A program made the position numbers and the translations under genes. A DNA stretch of 64,000 nt, from the NCBI GenBank assembly GCA_947561395.2, contig OX387187.1, forward strand, positions 25,091,829 through 25,155,828, given 5' to 3'. Positions 34,365 through 44,777 of the stretch are shown here, one piece after another. Origin of the DNA: Buxus sempervirens (lineage: Eukaryota > Streptophyta > Magnoliopsida > Buxales > Buxaceae). The stretch's first letter is position 1. Each line of letters begins with the position of its first letter. The notes below the pieces were generated by a model. That model made no database searches. It saw only the letters and a list, made by a program, of their open reading frames with translations, and was not told where the DNA came from.

Positions 34365-36635
34365 TGTGAGACATGGGAAAAAATCACCGGAGTGATCGTC
34401 CCTCCGTCAACACACGGGCTCAACGCAAAAATTGGGAGAGTCGCCACCATTCATGATTTTGGGGTGAGAATGGACACCAAAGAGTTCAAAAATAGGCAAA
34501 ATGGCCAAAAGAAACATTCTAGGGTAAAAATAACCCCACTTGAAAATAAAATCCAGAGATGGGTAAGGGGATTAGATTATGAACGGGGGAAGGTGTTAGG
34601 CACCCCCATTCATCCACACGAAGTGGTTGCCAAGTGTATGTTCATGCAAAAAATAAAGTAAGAAAGCTTGCTAAAAATCATAGAAAACCTTGAAAAAGGA
34701 TTAATGTATGATATTTTCACATGAAGATCTAAATGGATTTTAGATCCTCTCTTATGTCAATATCACTTCTGGAATATCTCAAAGGATGGAAATCAAAGTA
34801 GAGGTTGCATAAAACCAAGTTAAATCAAATCCGGAAAATTCGGTAAAAAGTATGCCATTTGCCTTAAAATCATTCAAATCCAATTCTAAATTGACCCAAA
34901 CCAAATCCATTTGAAAGATTAGGGTAAATAAGAGTCTCATACAAAATTTCACTTCATTTCGATGAAAAATCTAGGAGTTATGCTCCTTTGAAGTTGCTGT
35001 TGGGGATTTTTAAAAGTGGTAAGTGGGCAACTTTGGAAAATTGTCTAGAAAAATCCACTACATAGAAATCCGTGAAATTTGGTGTGATTGAAGTCTGTAT
35101 GGCCATCTTTCAACAGAAACTAGCCTCATACAAAAATCCCTTCGGGTGTGCCTTGGGTGGTCTCCCGAACAGGCCCCGAAGATCACAGATTTACCCAGAA
35201 AAATGCAAATGAGCAGTTCTGAGTAAATCGGCTACCAATAATTCAAATGGAATCCAAAAATTATGAAACCAACTGGATTTGAAAATAGACTCAAAAAGGA
35301 GTACTCAGAAATAAAAACCACTCGAATCGGACTTAAAACGAACACATGGCGGTCCGTCGAAGTCACAAGTTCTGTACTTGGACCTGAACTGTCCACTTAA
35401 CTTCGACAGAGAGGTGTCAAAAATCGGCTAGATAGAAATTCATGAAATTTGGTGGACATAAACTAGACAGCCTCACCTTTCCTATGGTTCTGGAATCGCC
35501 CCAAAATTCATCCGGATGATGAAGTTACGGACGTCCGAAGTAAGGGTACAGGTGCTGTCAAGCTAAGCCACTTTTAAGTAAAACCAAGTCCGAAAATTGA
35601 TAAAAATGAAATTCGTGCAATATGAACACAAATGTTTTAAAATCATCCGAAAGGCATTTCAGAATTGATTGAGGTCATTTATTTGAGTTTTATCACAATA
35701 AATGCAATAAACCCCAAATATGAGCCTACCCCGCCAAAATAGTGATATGTGTGCAAAAGTGAAAAAACCAAGCAAGATCCATACACATGCATATAGATTC
35801 AACAAAATAGGTTCTAGCATAGCCTAGGGTTCCGTTCCATTATCGTTTCCCTCTGTTCTCTTTAAGATAATCAAGGGTACTTTGAATATGGAACGGTTTA
35901 CAATCAATCAAAAAGCCTTATGCTACATGGGTTCTAGCACTAGGGTCAATCCCCAGTCTCGTTTCTCCTAGATCCGCCTTCACGTTTTACGGCTAGGGGA
36001 GTCTTGAGATACTTTGAGCCGGGGAAGGATTTCCACACATACAAACAAGGCTTTACACTACAGAAAGGTAGAAGAAGAGATCTAGATCTAGGAATGTAAA
36101 GACAGAAAATAAAAAGAAAAGTTGAGGCTTACCTGAGTGCTGGAGGCGATTCCACAGCGGTTTTCTTCTTCTCTTGGAGTTCTTCTTTGCGAGAATTCAA
36201 AACAAGAGTTGTGTGCCATTTGCTCAAGGAGGAGGCTCCTATTTATAGGCAAGGGCTAAGGTCATTGGTAGACACAAACTAATGTCTAGAACCCCTCAAA
36301 CCTAAACCCTAAGGTTATTTCCGCGATTTCCCCTCATTTAATGAGGGACATGATGGTAAAAGTGAAAACCTCTCGGAAAACCCTAATTTTGAGCAAACTT
36401 AAGGTATCCGGTACATCAGGCCGGATAACAAAGTGCCTTAAGGTATCCGGTACATGGTACCGGATACGCTAAGGATCACACGTATCCGGTACGACTATCC
36501 GGATACGGGGAGGAGTACTTGTATCCGGATACTCTATCCGGATACAGGTAAAAGTTTATTTTCTTCAAATTCTGTGCTGGCTTTCCAGGAGATAATGATT
36601 TTTGATGATTGTTTGTGCAATTTGGGGTGTCTACA
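34365..36635 (-). repeat. Element A 5' LTR (right copy)
   Basis: 2,271 bp, TG...CA, followed by target duplication ATGGG (36,636-36,640). TATA box TATAAATA on the minus strand at 36,240-36,247 (TSS expected ~30 bp further left). Palindrome cluster at 36,404-36,546. Three base differences from the left LTR were noticed. This copy drives transcription of gag-pol toward lower coordinates. Confidence 0.95.
36404..36546. promoter_or_regulatory. Palindrome cluster, element A right LTR U3
   Basis: Same four TATCCGG/CCGGATA units as at 16,077-16,219, about 160-300 bp upstream of the LTR TATA box. In this copy the cluster lies in the promoter that would drive the genomic transcript. Confidence 0.8.
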
Positions 36636-36640
36636 ATGGG

Positions 36641-36749
36641 CCAGTAACATCTCGGATTTGGTTGTTGAACTGAATTCGGGTTGTTACAGTAGCGAATCGG
36701 GTTCGGGTCGGATGTTGGTTTTGCATTGACCCGGGTTCGGGGCGTTACA
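36641..36749 (-). mobile_element. Solo LTR C2, last segment
   Basis: Reverse LTR C sequence resumes after element A (ccagtaacatctcggatttgg) and ends GGGTTCGGGGCGTTACA, the reverse complement of an LTR start TGTAACGCCCCGAACCC. The target duplication AAAGG follows (36,750-36,754), then gag of element B. Confidence 0.88.
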
Positions 36750-36754
36750 AAAGG

Positions 36755-37388
36755 TGTCTGCCAGGTCCTTCCATCCTCTAATCTTCCCATGGTCAACTGT
36801 GGCAAACCACCTCAGAGCAGCTCTAGTCAAACTCCTTTGGAAGAGCTGGATCAGTATGCCATCATCTTGACCGAATTGGCATAGGGCCCCACAGTACAAC
36901 TTCAAATGGCTCATGGGGCAGCCCATGCCATCATACTTGTCAAAGTCCGGACACTTAAATTTTGCCAGTAAGCTTACGTCGGGGTATAGACACAAATCTT
37001 CGAAATTGGTGCCTCCAAAGTTATTCACCCTTTTCACTTCCCTCAGTTCATCCTAAATGATTTCCAGCCTATGCATGAACTTCGTTTGCATCTCATCCCT
37101 CATTCTCTCTTTTTCCTTCTCTTTCTCAGACTCAACCGTCTCCTTCCTGATCAGTATAGGTTCAAGGGTAGGTTCAGAAATGGGTTCAGGAATAGGTTGA
37201 ACTGGAGGTGGAATGTTGGCTTGAGGTGGGGGTGCTTGGTTGGAAGTGGAGGCTTGGTTCTGGGCTTGGACTTGCTGGGCCTGCACCGCCAGTAAGTTTT
37301 CTAGCATTCGGGCAAGTCCTGCCACTTGCTCTTGTAGCTGGGCAAAGTCTTGAATAGGAACATCGGCTTGATTCCCAGTGGGATTCAT
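36755..37388 (-). pseudogene. Element B gag, N-terminal part
   Basis: Starts at an ATG (37,388) with MNPTGNQADVPIQDFAQLQ, collinear with element A's MNTEENQAQATVPAQDFTQLQ. The Gln/Pro-rich segment, charged coiled coil and gag core follow (TNFEDLCLYPDVSLLAKF, LYCGALCQFGQDDGILIQLF). One in-frame TAG at 37,053-37,055 replaces a codon in the coiled coil. The frame is then cut inside the KDLADTF motif by LTR C2, and the rest lies at 5,776-6,290. Upstream in-frame codons to 37,493 are leader sequence. Confidence 0.88.
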
Positions 37389-37499
37389 GGTGTGAGATCT
37401 TGATCTAGTCACGGGAGCAATGGTTGCAAATATACTGGTACCTGGCAAAATAAAAATAAAGAAAAATATCAGTACCAATTTGATCTCAGTCACATACCT

Positions 37500-39808
37500 A
37501 TGAATGCCTATATGCAGGTTAGGTGAACACTAGTTTGGATTTTTATTTTCCTTTCTTTCTTTGTTTTTTTTTTTTTAGAATTGTTGGAATATTCTAGGGC
37601 TTCCAAGTGTCCCACAAAAATCTGAATTGATTGGTACAAAAAAGACCAACCAAAGGTTTTTTTGGAATATTTTAGGGCTTCCAAGTGTCCCACAAAAATT
37701 TCAATTGATTGATACGAAAAAGACCAACCAAAGGTTTATTGGAATATTTTAGGGCTTCCAAAGGTCCCACAAAAAAGAAAAAAGGATCTGAAATTCAAGG
37801 GCTTTCAGAGGCCCAAGGATATTTTTGAAAAAAAGTCTGAAATTCAAAGGCTTTCAGAGGCCCAAGGATTTTCTGAAATTCAAAGGCTTTCAGAGGCCCA
37901 TGGATGTTTTTAAAAAAAAGTCTGAAATTCAAAGACTTTCAGAGGCCCAGGGATATTTTTGAAAAAGGTCTGAAATTCAAAGGCTTTCAGAGGCCCAGGG
38001 ATATTTTTGAAAAAAAGTCTGAAATTCAAAGACTTTCAGAGGCCTAAGGATTTTCTGAAATTCAAAGGCTTTCAGAGGCCCAAGGATTTTCTGAAATTCA
38101 AAGGCTTTTAGAGGCCCAGGGATATTTTTGAAAAAGGCCTGAAATTCAAAGGCTTTCAGAGGCCCAGGGATATTTTTGCAAAAAAAGTCTGAAATTCAAT
38201 GGCTTTCAGAGGCCCAGGGGTATTTTTGAAAAAAAATGTCTGAAATTCAAAGGCTTTCAGAGGCCTAGGGATATTTTTGAAAAAAAAGTCTGAAATTCAA
38301 AGGCTTTCAGAGGCCCAAGGATATTTTTGAAAAAAAGTCTGAAATTCAAAGGCTTTCAGAGGCCTAGTGATTTTTTTTTAAGAAATTTTGTTTCACATTT
38401 TTATTTTATTTTGTTTTTTTTTTTTTGAAACATTTTATTCAAACTCATTTCCCTTTATCATCACTTAAAAGGTTAAAGGAACAAGATTTGGTGGGAAAAA
38501 ACCATTAAAATTGAATTTTCCGTGAAGCCCGTATATATACTACGGTCCGGCCCTGCCCGTACTTAAATTGCAGGCAAGGGTTGCCCATGTAGTACATATG
38601 GGTTTCGGAGTTTTTTTCATTTTTTTTTTCCATTTTTACATGATTTGATCACTTGATGTGCTCATCCAAATATACGGTTTACCCTTGCAAGGCTTCTAAA
38701 CTATCCCAAAGTGGACTTTGACCCTATTTTCAAAAATGCCTGCTCAAGAGGGCACATGTTCCCTCCAAATTAGACACCCTATTCAAGGATTTTTGTACCT
38801 TTGGTTGCCTCTTATATGGACTTTGGGTAAGATCAATTCTGATAAAAGTTAAAAACTCTTCCTATGGGCTACACCAATTTTAAGATACATGCCTATTTGG
38901 GACCAATTTCATCCCAAATAGATGGATACCATGACACGAAAATAATGCTAAATTTAAGGCTACCTTGTTACCTTGTTTTCCTTTAATATGGCATCCACAT
39001 TATGCCTTAGCTTGTGAACCATGCAAACGGCCTTCCCTTAATTACAAACCCATATCCCCACGTAATTGTGTACTTTAGCCAAAAACGTGTATCTCCACCT
39101 TCAAGTGTAGGGGTTTTGGGTTTTGGCTTAGTGGCAACTTAGAACTCAAGCCTAGTGATGACCAGAATCGAATCACAGATCCACATTGTCATCACATCAT
39201 TAGCCCAAAGTTCTAAGGTGAATGTTTTCACTTTCACTTTCTGAAGTATCGACCTCGTTGTGCCAAGCTACATACATTCGGGTTCAACTTCCTATAGGTT
39301 ATGGGTAGGCTATGTAAAAAATAAAATGTGCACAGTACATTTGTAAAAATTGGGTGCATTCACAATGTCCCAACCCCTTTGCCACTCTTTTTTGCAGCCA
39401 TGCATTATACAAACCAAGGCATAATAAGAAGCATATTTGAAGCAAATAAACATAAGTAAACAAGGCAATCCTATAGCACCTAAACATGCTCACAAAAATC
39501 ACCCAAACATGTCGACATATGTTCATGTTATACAACCAAAATACATCATTGAGAACATGCTGAAAATTAAAACATCTTTTTATTAAAATACAGCAAGAAA
39601 TCAGCATGGTTTATCAAAGCAAACCCCCTACACATGCATCTAGAAACAATCTTATAAAGCAGAATTAAGCATGTTTCTACCCCCATGAACTTTTAAACAA
39701 TAATTCAGATTTAAAACATATCCAACATACTTAAGAACAACAAAATAGCAAGCAAAACAAAAACATTAAAAACATGAACAAATACACCAAAAGGCTGAAA
39801 TCCAAGTG
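37500..39808 (-). other. Element B leader with ~48-bp tandem repeats
   Basis: Non-coding. 37,580-37,770 holds three units like those in element A ('gaatattctagggcttccaagtgtcccacaaa', 'gaccaaccaaagg'). 37,785-38,370 is an array of about 13 units of 'tctgaaattcaaaggctttcagaggccc(a)agg-atatttttgaaaaaa' (28-50 bp). A degenerate inverted-repeat block with 'tactacggtcc', 'cccgtac' and 'atgtagtacat' is at 38,527-38,608. 39,145-39,290 is the leader block conserved with element A. Confidence 0.8.
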
Positions 39809-39826
39809 TCCCCTGCAGAGTCGCCA
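39809..39826 (-). promoter_or_regulatory. Primer binding site of element B
   Basis: Minus strand TGGCGACTCTGCAGGGGA, one base different from element A's site, two bases from the LTR end. Confidence 0.78.
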
Positions 39827-39828
39827 GT

Positions 39829-42115
39829 TGTAAGACATGGAAAATCAATTTAATGACTTCCTAATCATCACACGGGATTCATTAAAAACAAAGAGTCGCC
39901 ACCATTCTGTTTAGGTGTGAATGGACACCAAAATATCAAATCAGCACAAAAAGGCAAAATTAGAGGGAAAATAACTCTATTTTAAAAAAAACAAAACAAA
40001 AACAACCAGAAATGGGTAAGGGGATTAAGTTATGAACATGGGAAGGTGTTAGGCACCCCTATTCATCCACACAAGGTGGTTGCCATATATTGTTCATGTT
40101 AAAATAAAGAATGCTTGCTTAAAAACAAAAAAACTTAAAAGTAACAAAAATGTATGGTTTTTTATATGAATATCCAGATTAATTCAGAACCTTCAATATG
40201 ATCATACCATTCTAAGGGTTTCATGATTAAAATAAAATTGAGATAAAAATCAGATAAAACCAATCTAAAGAGAAACCTGAAAAACTAGCTTTAGCCTAAA
40301 CCATTAAAAGGATGAAAAACTAGATTGAAATCTCTTGATTAAATCATTGAAGAATAAAGTTACTTGGAGTACAGATCTGATCCGGATCTCTCAATAGTGG
40401 AGAAATAGAACCCCTACTCAACCCATGTTGATGAAAAAACATCAAAAGGGAGAGTTTAGACCATAGGATCCTTTCTCCAAGATTAAAACAATTTCAAAAT
40501 CACATAATGAAACCCTACAAGTTACTTTCAGGCTTTTGGTTTTAGATCTACCATATTGATCATGGTAGATCCAGAATCCTAGCCAAATATCACCAAAATT
40601 AAGAAAAACAGTGATGTAGGTGCAATGGTGTGAAAAATCCAAATTATAGAGAGAAGTGGGGATCTCATGCTATAAACAACCTAGATCCATAGGATTCCTC
40701 CAGATTCAAAATAAAACCATTAAAATATTACCAGAATAGTAAAAGCAACCACATCTCACAGATTATAGCACATGGGGGTCTACCCTATGGATCCACCTGT
40801 TCTCTTTTCCCCTAGCTCTCTCTTCACGTTTTAGGGCTAGAGAAGAGTCTTGAGGTACTTGGAGATAGGTTTGGAGATACAAACACAATCAATGGCCTTA
40901 TTCTACAGAAATAAAGAAAAGGACAGATTATGGGATTCTATTCTAAGAATCCACCTGTTCCCCTTTCCCCTAGCTCTCTCTTCACGTTTTATGGCTAGAA
41001 AGGAGTCTTGAGGTACTTGGAGGCAGGTTTGGGAATACAAGTATAAACTAGGCATTATTCTACAGCAATGGAGAAAATTAGATTATTTCTAGAATTGAGA
41101 ATAGAAAATAAAAGAGAAAAGGGACTTACTTGGATTGAGAAAGCAGAAAATTAGGGATTCCCTTCTTCACTTGGAGCTCTTCAGACTTCAAATTAATGCC
41201 CATTTGCTTGAAGAGAGGCTGTCTATTTATAGGCAAACCCAGGGGCATGGTTGGTCCCAAGGGATATGCCAAAATCTTCCAATTGAGTTAAAAAAGGATT
41301 AAATATAAATCCATTAAACCACAGAGGATAAACAAGAGGATTCGAATCTCCCAGAGAGATATTTGAATGCAAATAAGGCTCAAAAATCGAAAAAGGATAA
41401 ATTCGCTCAAAAACACCCGTGCTCGTATATATAATACGGTCGTGCCTTGCCCGTATTGTTAATACGGTCATGCCATGACCGTATATCAATTGCGGGCACG
41501 ACCAGACCACAGATAAAATACGGGCATTTCATGTTTTACCAAATTTTACACTTTTTTGACCTGTTTCTGCACAGGCAATACTTATTTACATGTAATATCA
41601 TTTAAGTAAATGTCCTCGTATTTCTTAATCTCCATTTACTTAAGATATTACATGTAAATAAGCAAACACCCCCCCCCCCCAATTTGAATCCATTAAAAAC
41701 AGTTCTAGACCCAAATTCCAAGTGAATAAAAGTCAACTTTCCAATTCCAAGCTAAATTCCGGTTTTTCAAGTCCGGTAAAAAGATTTAACATGTTAATAC
41801 CAAGGTATTCATCAAGATTTAAAATCTCAAAAAATTCATTTATGCAATAACATTGCTAAAAGCCTGATTACCGGTAAAAATTATCTTGAAATCTTGCTTA
41901 AAAAAATATTTCATTTTTTGGGGTCAAAAGTCAACAAAATTCAACCGGAAAAAGTTTGACTTTGCGCAAAAAATTGAATTTGGGCCTTTTCCTTTGTGGT
42001 TCTGGATTCAAATGGGTTAAGGATCTCAAACCCAATGCTAAAAATTGAAAATTCCAATAAAATATTTCTATCCTTCAAGATTTATCAAAAATCGTGCAAT
42101 TTTGGGGTGTCTACA
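39829..42115 (-). repeat. Element B 5' LTR
   Basis: TGTAAGACATGG … GGGGTGTCTACA, ~2,287 bp, adjoining the primer binding site. TATA box TATAAATA (minus) at 41,224-41,231. A diverged duplicate of 'ctgttc-ccttt-cccctagctctct-ttcacgtttt-ggctag' occurs twice inside (40,797-40,895 and 40,945-41,045). Inverted repeats with ATACGG/CCGTAT arms at 41,423-41,523. A pair of ~31-bp inverted arms (cttatttacatgtaatatc… / …gatattacatgtaaataag, 41,581-41,662) is followed by a C10 run. The last ~480 bp are repeated downstream to 42,594. Confidence 0.88.
41423..41523. promoter_or_regulatory. Inverted-repeat cluster, element B LTR U3
   Basis: ATACGGTCATG / CATGACCGTAT is an 11-bp perfect inverted repeat around a single base. 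A second, weaker ATACGG…CCGTAT unit precedes it, and single arms follow (gcgggcacgacc; atacgggc). It occupies the same place relative to the TATA box as the TATCCGG cluster in element A. Confidence 0.72.
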
Positions 42116-42594
42116 CCATTTACTTAAGATATTACATGTAAATAAGCAAACACCCCCCCCCCCCCCCCCCCATTTGAATCCATTAAAAATAGTTCCAGAC
42201 CCAAAGTCCAAGTGAAAAAAAGTCAACTTTTCAGTTCAAGGCTAAATTCCGGTTTTTCAAGTCCAATAAAAAGATTCAACATGTTCATACCAAGGTATTC
42301 GTCGAGATTTAAAGGCTCAAAAAATTCATTTATGCAATAACATTGCTAAAAACCTGATTACCGGGAAAAATTATCTTGAAATCTTGCCTTAAAAAATTTT
42401 CATTTTTTGGGGTTAAAATTCAACCAGAAAAAGTTTGACTTTGCGCAAAAAATTGAATTTGGGCCTTTTCCTTTGCAGTTTTGGATTCAGATGGGTTAAG
42501 GATCTCAAACCCAATGCTAAGAATTGAAAATTCCAATAAGATATTTCTCTCCTTCATGATTTATCAAAAATCGTGCAATTTTGTGGTGTCTACA
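41632..42594 (-). repeat. Tandem duplication of the outer 480 bp of LTR B
   Basis: 41,632-42,115 and 42,116-42,594 are direct repeats (about 90% or more by eye), both ending GGTGTCTACA. Each contains a C run of different length (10 and about 18). The duplication includes the LTR terminus, so either end could be the original border of element B. Confidence 0.88.
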
Positions 42595-43254
42595 CCCTCA
42601 AAACACTTCTTAATCTTATTAAAACATGATAACAAACAAATTCTTTTTACAATTATGTTGAGAGCAATTTTTGGAAAAAGTCCTTCATCAAAAGTAGAAC
42701 AAAACTGATTCACAATTATTTCCAAAAAGTATCACTAATTCTTAATTACCTAGACTTTTACAACTGAATCAAGATTATTTTTAAAAAGCATCACTAAAAC
42801 CAATTTGTATCTTACAAAAGAAAGGGTCGATCACTAAAACCAATTTGTATCTTACAAAAGAAAAGGTCGATTGTGTAGCTTTACTTCCCCACAAAAAAAG
42901 GCAAGAAAAATTTGAAGCAAGCTCCCAATTTCTCTTCTCTCATGGGCAAGGGTATCAACATGAAGTCCAAAAAGTCTCTAGTCTTTCACAAGCTTAACAA
43001 AAATCTACAAACTAACCTTCTGGAAGCACACGGGGCTCGCTTTTCCTCTTTCCTTTCTTTTACTTCTATTTTCTCTTTTATAAGTTGGACTCATGCTCAC
43101 CTTTGATAAATGCGCTTAACGGTACCAACTATCCATATCATATCACATTACACAATCTAGACCGGCCAATATAACTATTACTCGCATTAATAATACCATA
43201 TCAAATTGAGCCCAATATTGTTTTTGGTGAAAAGATAACATCGTATAAATAGAA
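42595..43254. other. AT-rich intergenic sequence
   Basis: No gene seen. 42,789-42,868 holds a tandem direct repeat of ~39 bp ('cactaaaaccaatttgtatcttacaaaagaaa-ggtcgat' twice). Confidence 0.6.
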
Positions 43255-43500
43255 CTATAGTTTAACAAAACGGATCGTTGTCCAGCCAAGGTAATTAGTA
43301 GAAACGATTTGAGAAAGAGAACGGGGGAAATTTAACTTTCGAAGATAAGAAAAACTTTGGCAGGCAAAGTTTGCCAAAAAGTCCGCAGCCATGTTAGCTT
43401 CGCTGTACATAGATTCAAAATTGACTTCATCAAACCATTCATCTAAAGCATTGATGTTATTGCAGATGCCCTCCAATATGCCTATTATTGGCATTAACAA
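43255..43500 (-). pseudogene. RNase H-like fragment of a plant LINE-type element
   Basis: An 81-codon frame contains NFESMYSEANMAADFLANFA. It resembles the C-terminal end of the RNase H-like (RVT_3) domain common in plant non-LTR elements, whose typical motif is R/S-E-x-N-x-A-A-D-x-L-A. No reverse transcriptase sequence is adjacent. It is a short relic. Confidence 0.6.
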
Positions 43501-43719
43501 TATAGCCCAATATACCTATCATTGATGATACATTCAAACATTTATATCATATCACATTGTCCAATAATTATCAAATTGAGATACAAATTACGTCATCAAG
43601 TTATATAAACCATCATACTGCCCACCTCCGATTTGAACTTTATTAAGTATATTTTTCACCATGGAGGCATTATCAACATTTCATGCCATATATTCAATCA
43701 CAAGACATTTGTATTCATC

Positions 43720-43880
43720 TAGTACCATCTCATCTTCATCATGATCAAAAGCCAGTTCTCACCAAAGTGGAGTCGGAAACACGAATATTGTCAATCCGTC
43801 CCATTCTGTCAAAGATTATATCTTATGTTAATTTACGTCTTTGTAAATCATGTTTTATTAACTCCGTCCGTATGTATAGT
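43720..43880 (-). repeat. LINE (RTE-like) 3' tail, copy 1
   Basis: On the minus strand the sequence reads toward 'cgtgtttccgactccactttggtgagaactggcttttgatcatgatgaag'-type ends (shown in part), matching the better preserved tail at 58,570-58,645. Confidence 0.5.
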
Positions 43881-44777
43881 CACATCTACAACTCCTAATT
43901 ATTCATTACGAGACTCATCTCATTTTACATGTGGTAGTGCCTTAAATAGGTTAACGCAAATCTTTCAAATACAACTTCTAGAAGAAAAAGCTAATTTCTG
44001 GCTCAAGTGTTGGGAAGTAATTTTTTGCCCAATAAAATTCAAATTTTTTACAAGCAAATGCTAGGAGTCAGCTTTGTCAACTTCGATTTGTTGCTAAATG
44101 GGAATCCTACATAACCATGAGTTGTGCCATTTGTAGCATAATGAATTTGATGCAACAGATTATTTAATAGTTGTAATATTAATATTATTATTATTATACC
44201 CTTTTCAGAGTAGTTTCGGGTGTATATAACTTGAAGGAAACTTTGAAAGGGATGGGCCAACTGAATTAAACCATTTTTTTCATTTGGCTCAAGCAAAATA
44301 TTCCCATACAAATTCAAGTTGGCAGAAAGCCTAATTTACATTACAAAAGATACAATTTTTACATGATACCTGTGTTTAGGATATTTTTGTTATTCTCATA
44401 ATATGACAGCTAAAGAATCTATTGTCTCCTCAAAAAACAGCTAAAACATCAGCAGTGAAAATTAACTAATATATTAAGATTCGGTAGGAAGAAAGCTCAT
44501 TTAATGTATAGAGGACATGATACAAAAGGTACTTTCTAATATATTAGTTAGATATGCTTTGAGACATTAAAATTAATTATCAAAACCTAAAGACGAAAAA
44601 AATTTGAAAGGAAAAGAGAGACTACAATTTTAGGTCACTACCATAATTTCAGTACAAATACATTTGGCCAGTCCATGCATCCATGGGAATACCAATTTCT
44701 TTATTGATCAACAACTTATCCTTTTATTTTTCATAACATAGGTTCATAAAATAAAGAGGAATATAAGGAAACATACA
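43881..44777. other. 3' flank of the methyltransferase gene
   Basis: AT-rich, no gene seen. The 3' UTR and polyadenylation region of the methyltransferase gene must lie in the right part. Confidence 0.5.

Larger units (their letters stand above)
14038..36635 (-). mobile_element. Element A: 22.6-kb Tat/Ogre-like Ty3/gypsy element
   Basis: Bounded by two equal 2,271-bp LTRs and a perfect target duplication ATGGG (14,033-14,037; 36,636-36,640). Order along the minus strand: LTR, primer binding site, leader with tandem repeats, gag-protease-G-patch, reverse transcriptase, RNase H, second archaeal-type RNase H, integrase, two antisense host-like genes, polypurine tract, LTR. The dual RNase H, the absence of a chromodomain after the GPY motif, the large size and the antisense genes between integrase and the 3' LTR are traits of the Tat clade (Ogre, Retand, Grande and relatives). 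It is inserted in solo LTR C2. I noticed only three LTR differences (14,728/35,055; 14,738/35,065; 15,156/35,483), so the insertion is recent. Confidence 0.95.

Noticed and set aside
36454-36805. Frames crossing the right end of element A
   Set aside because: They join LTR A, LTR C2 and gag of B across insertion borders and are chimeric by accident.
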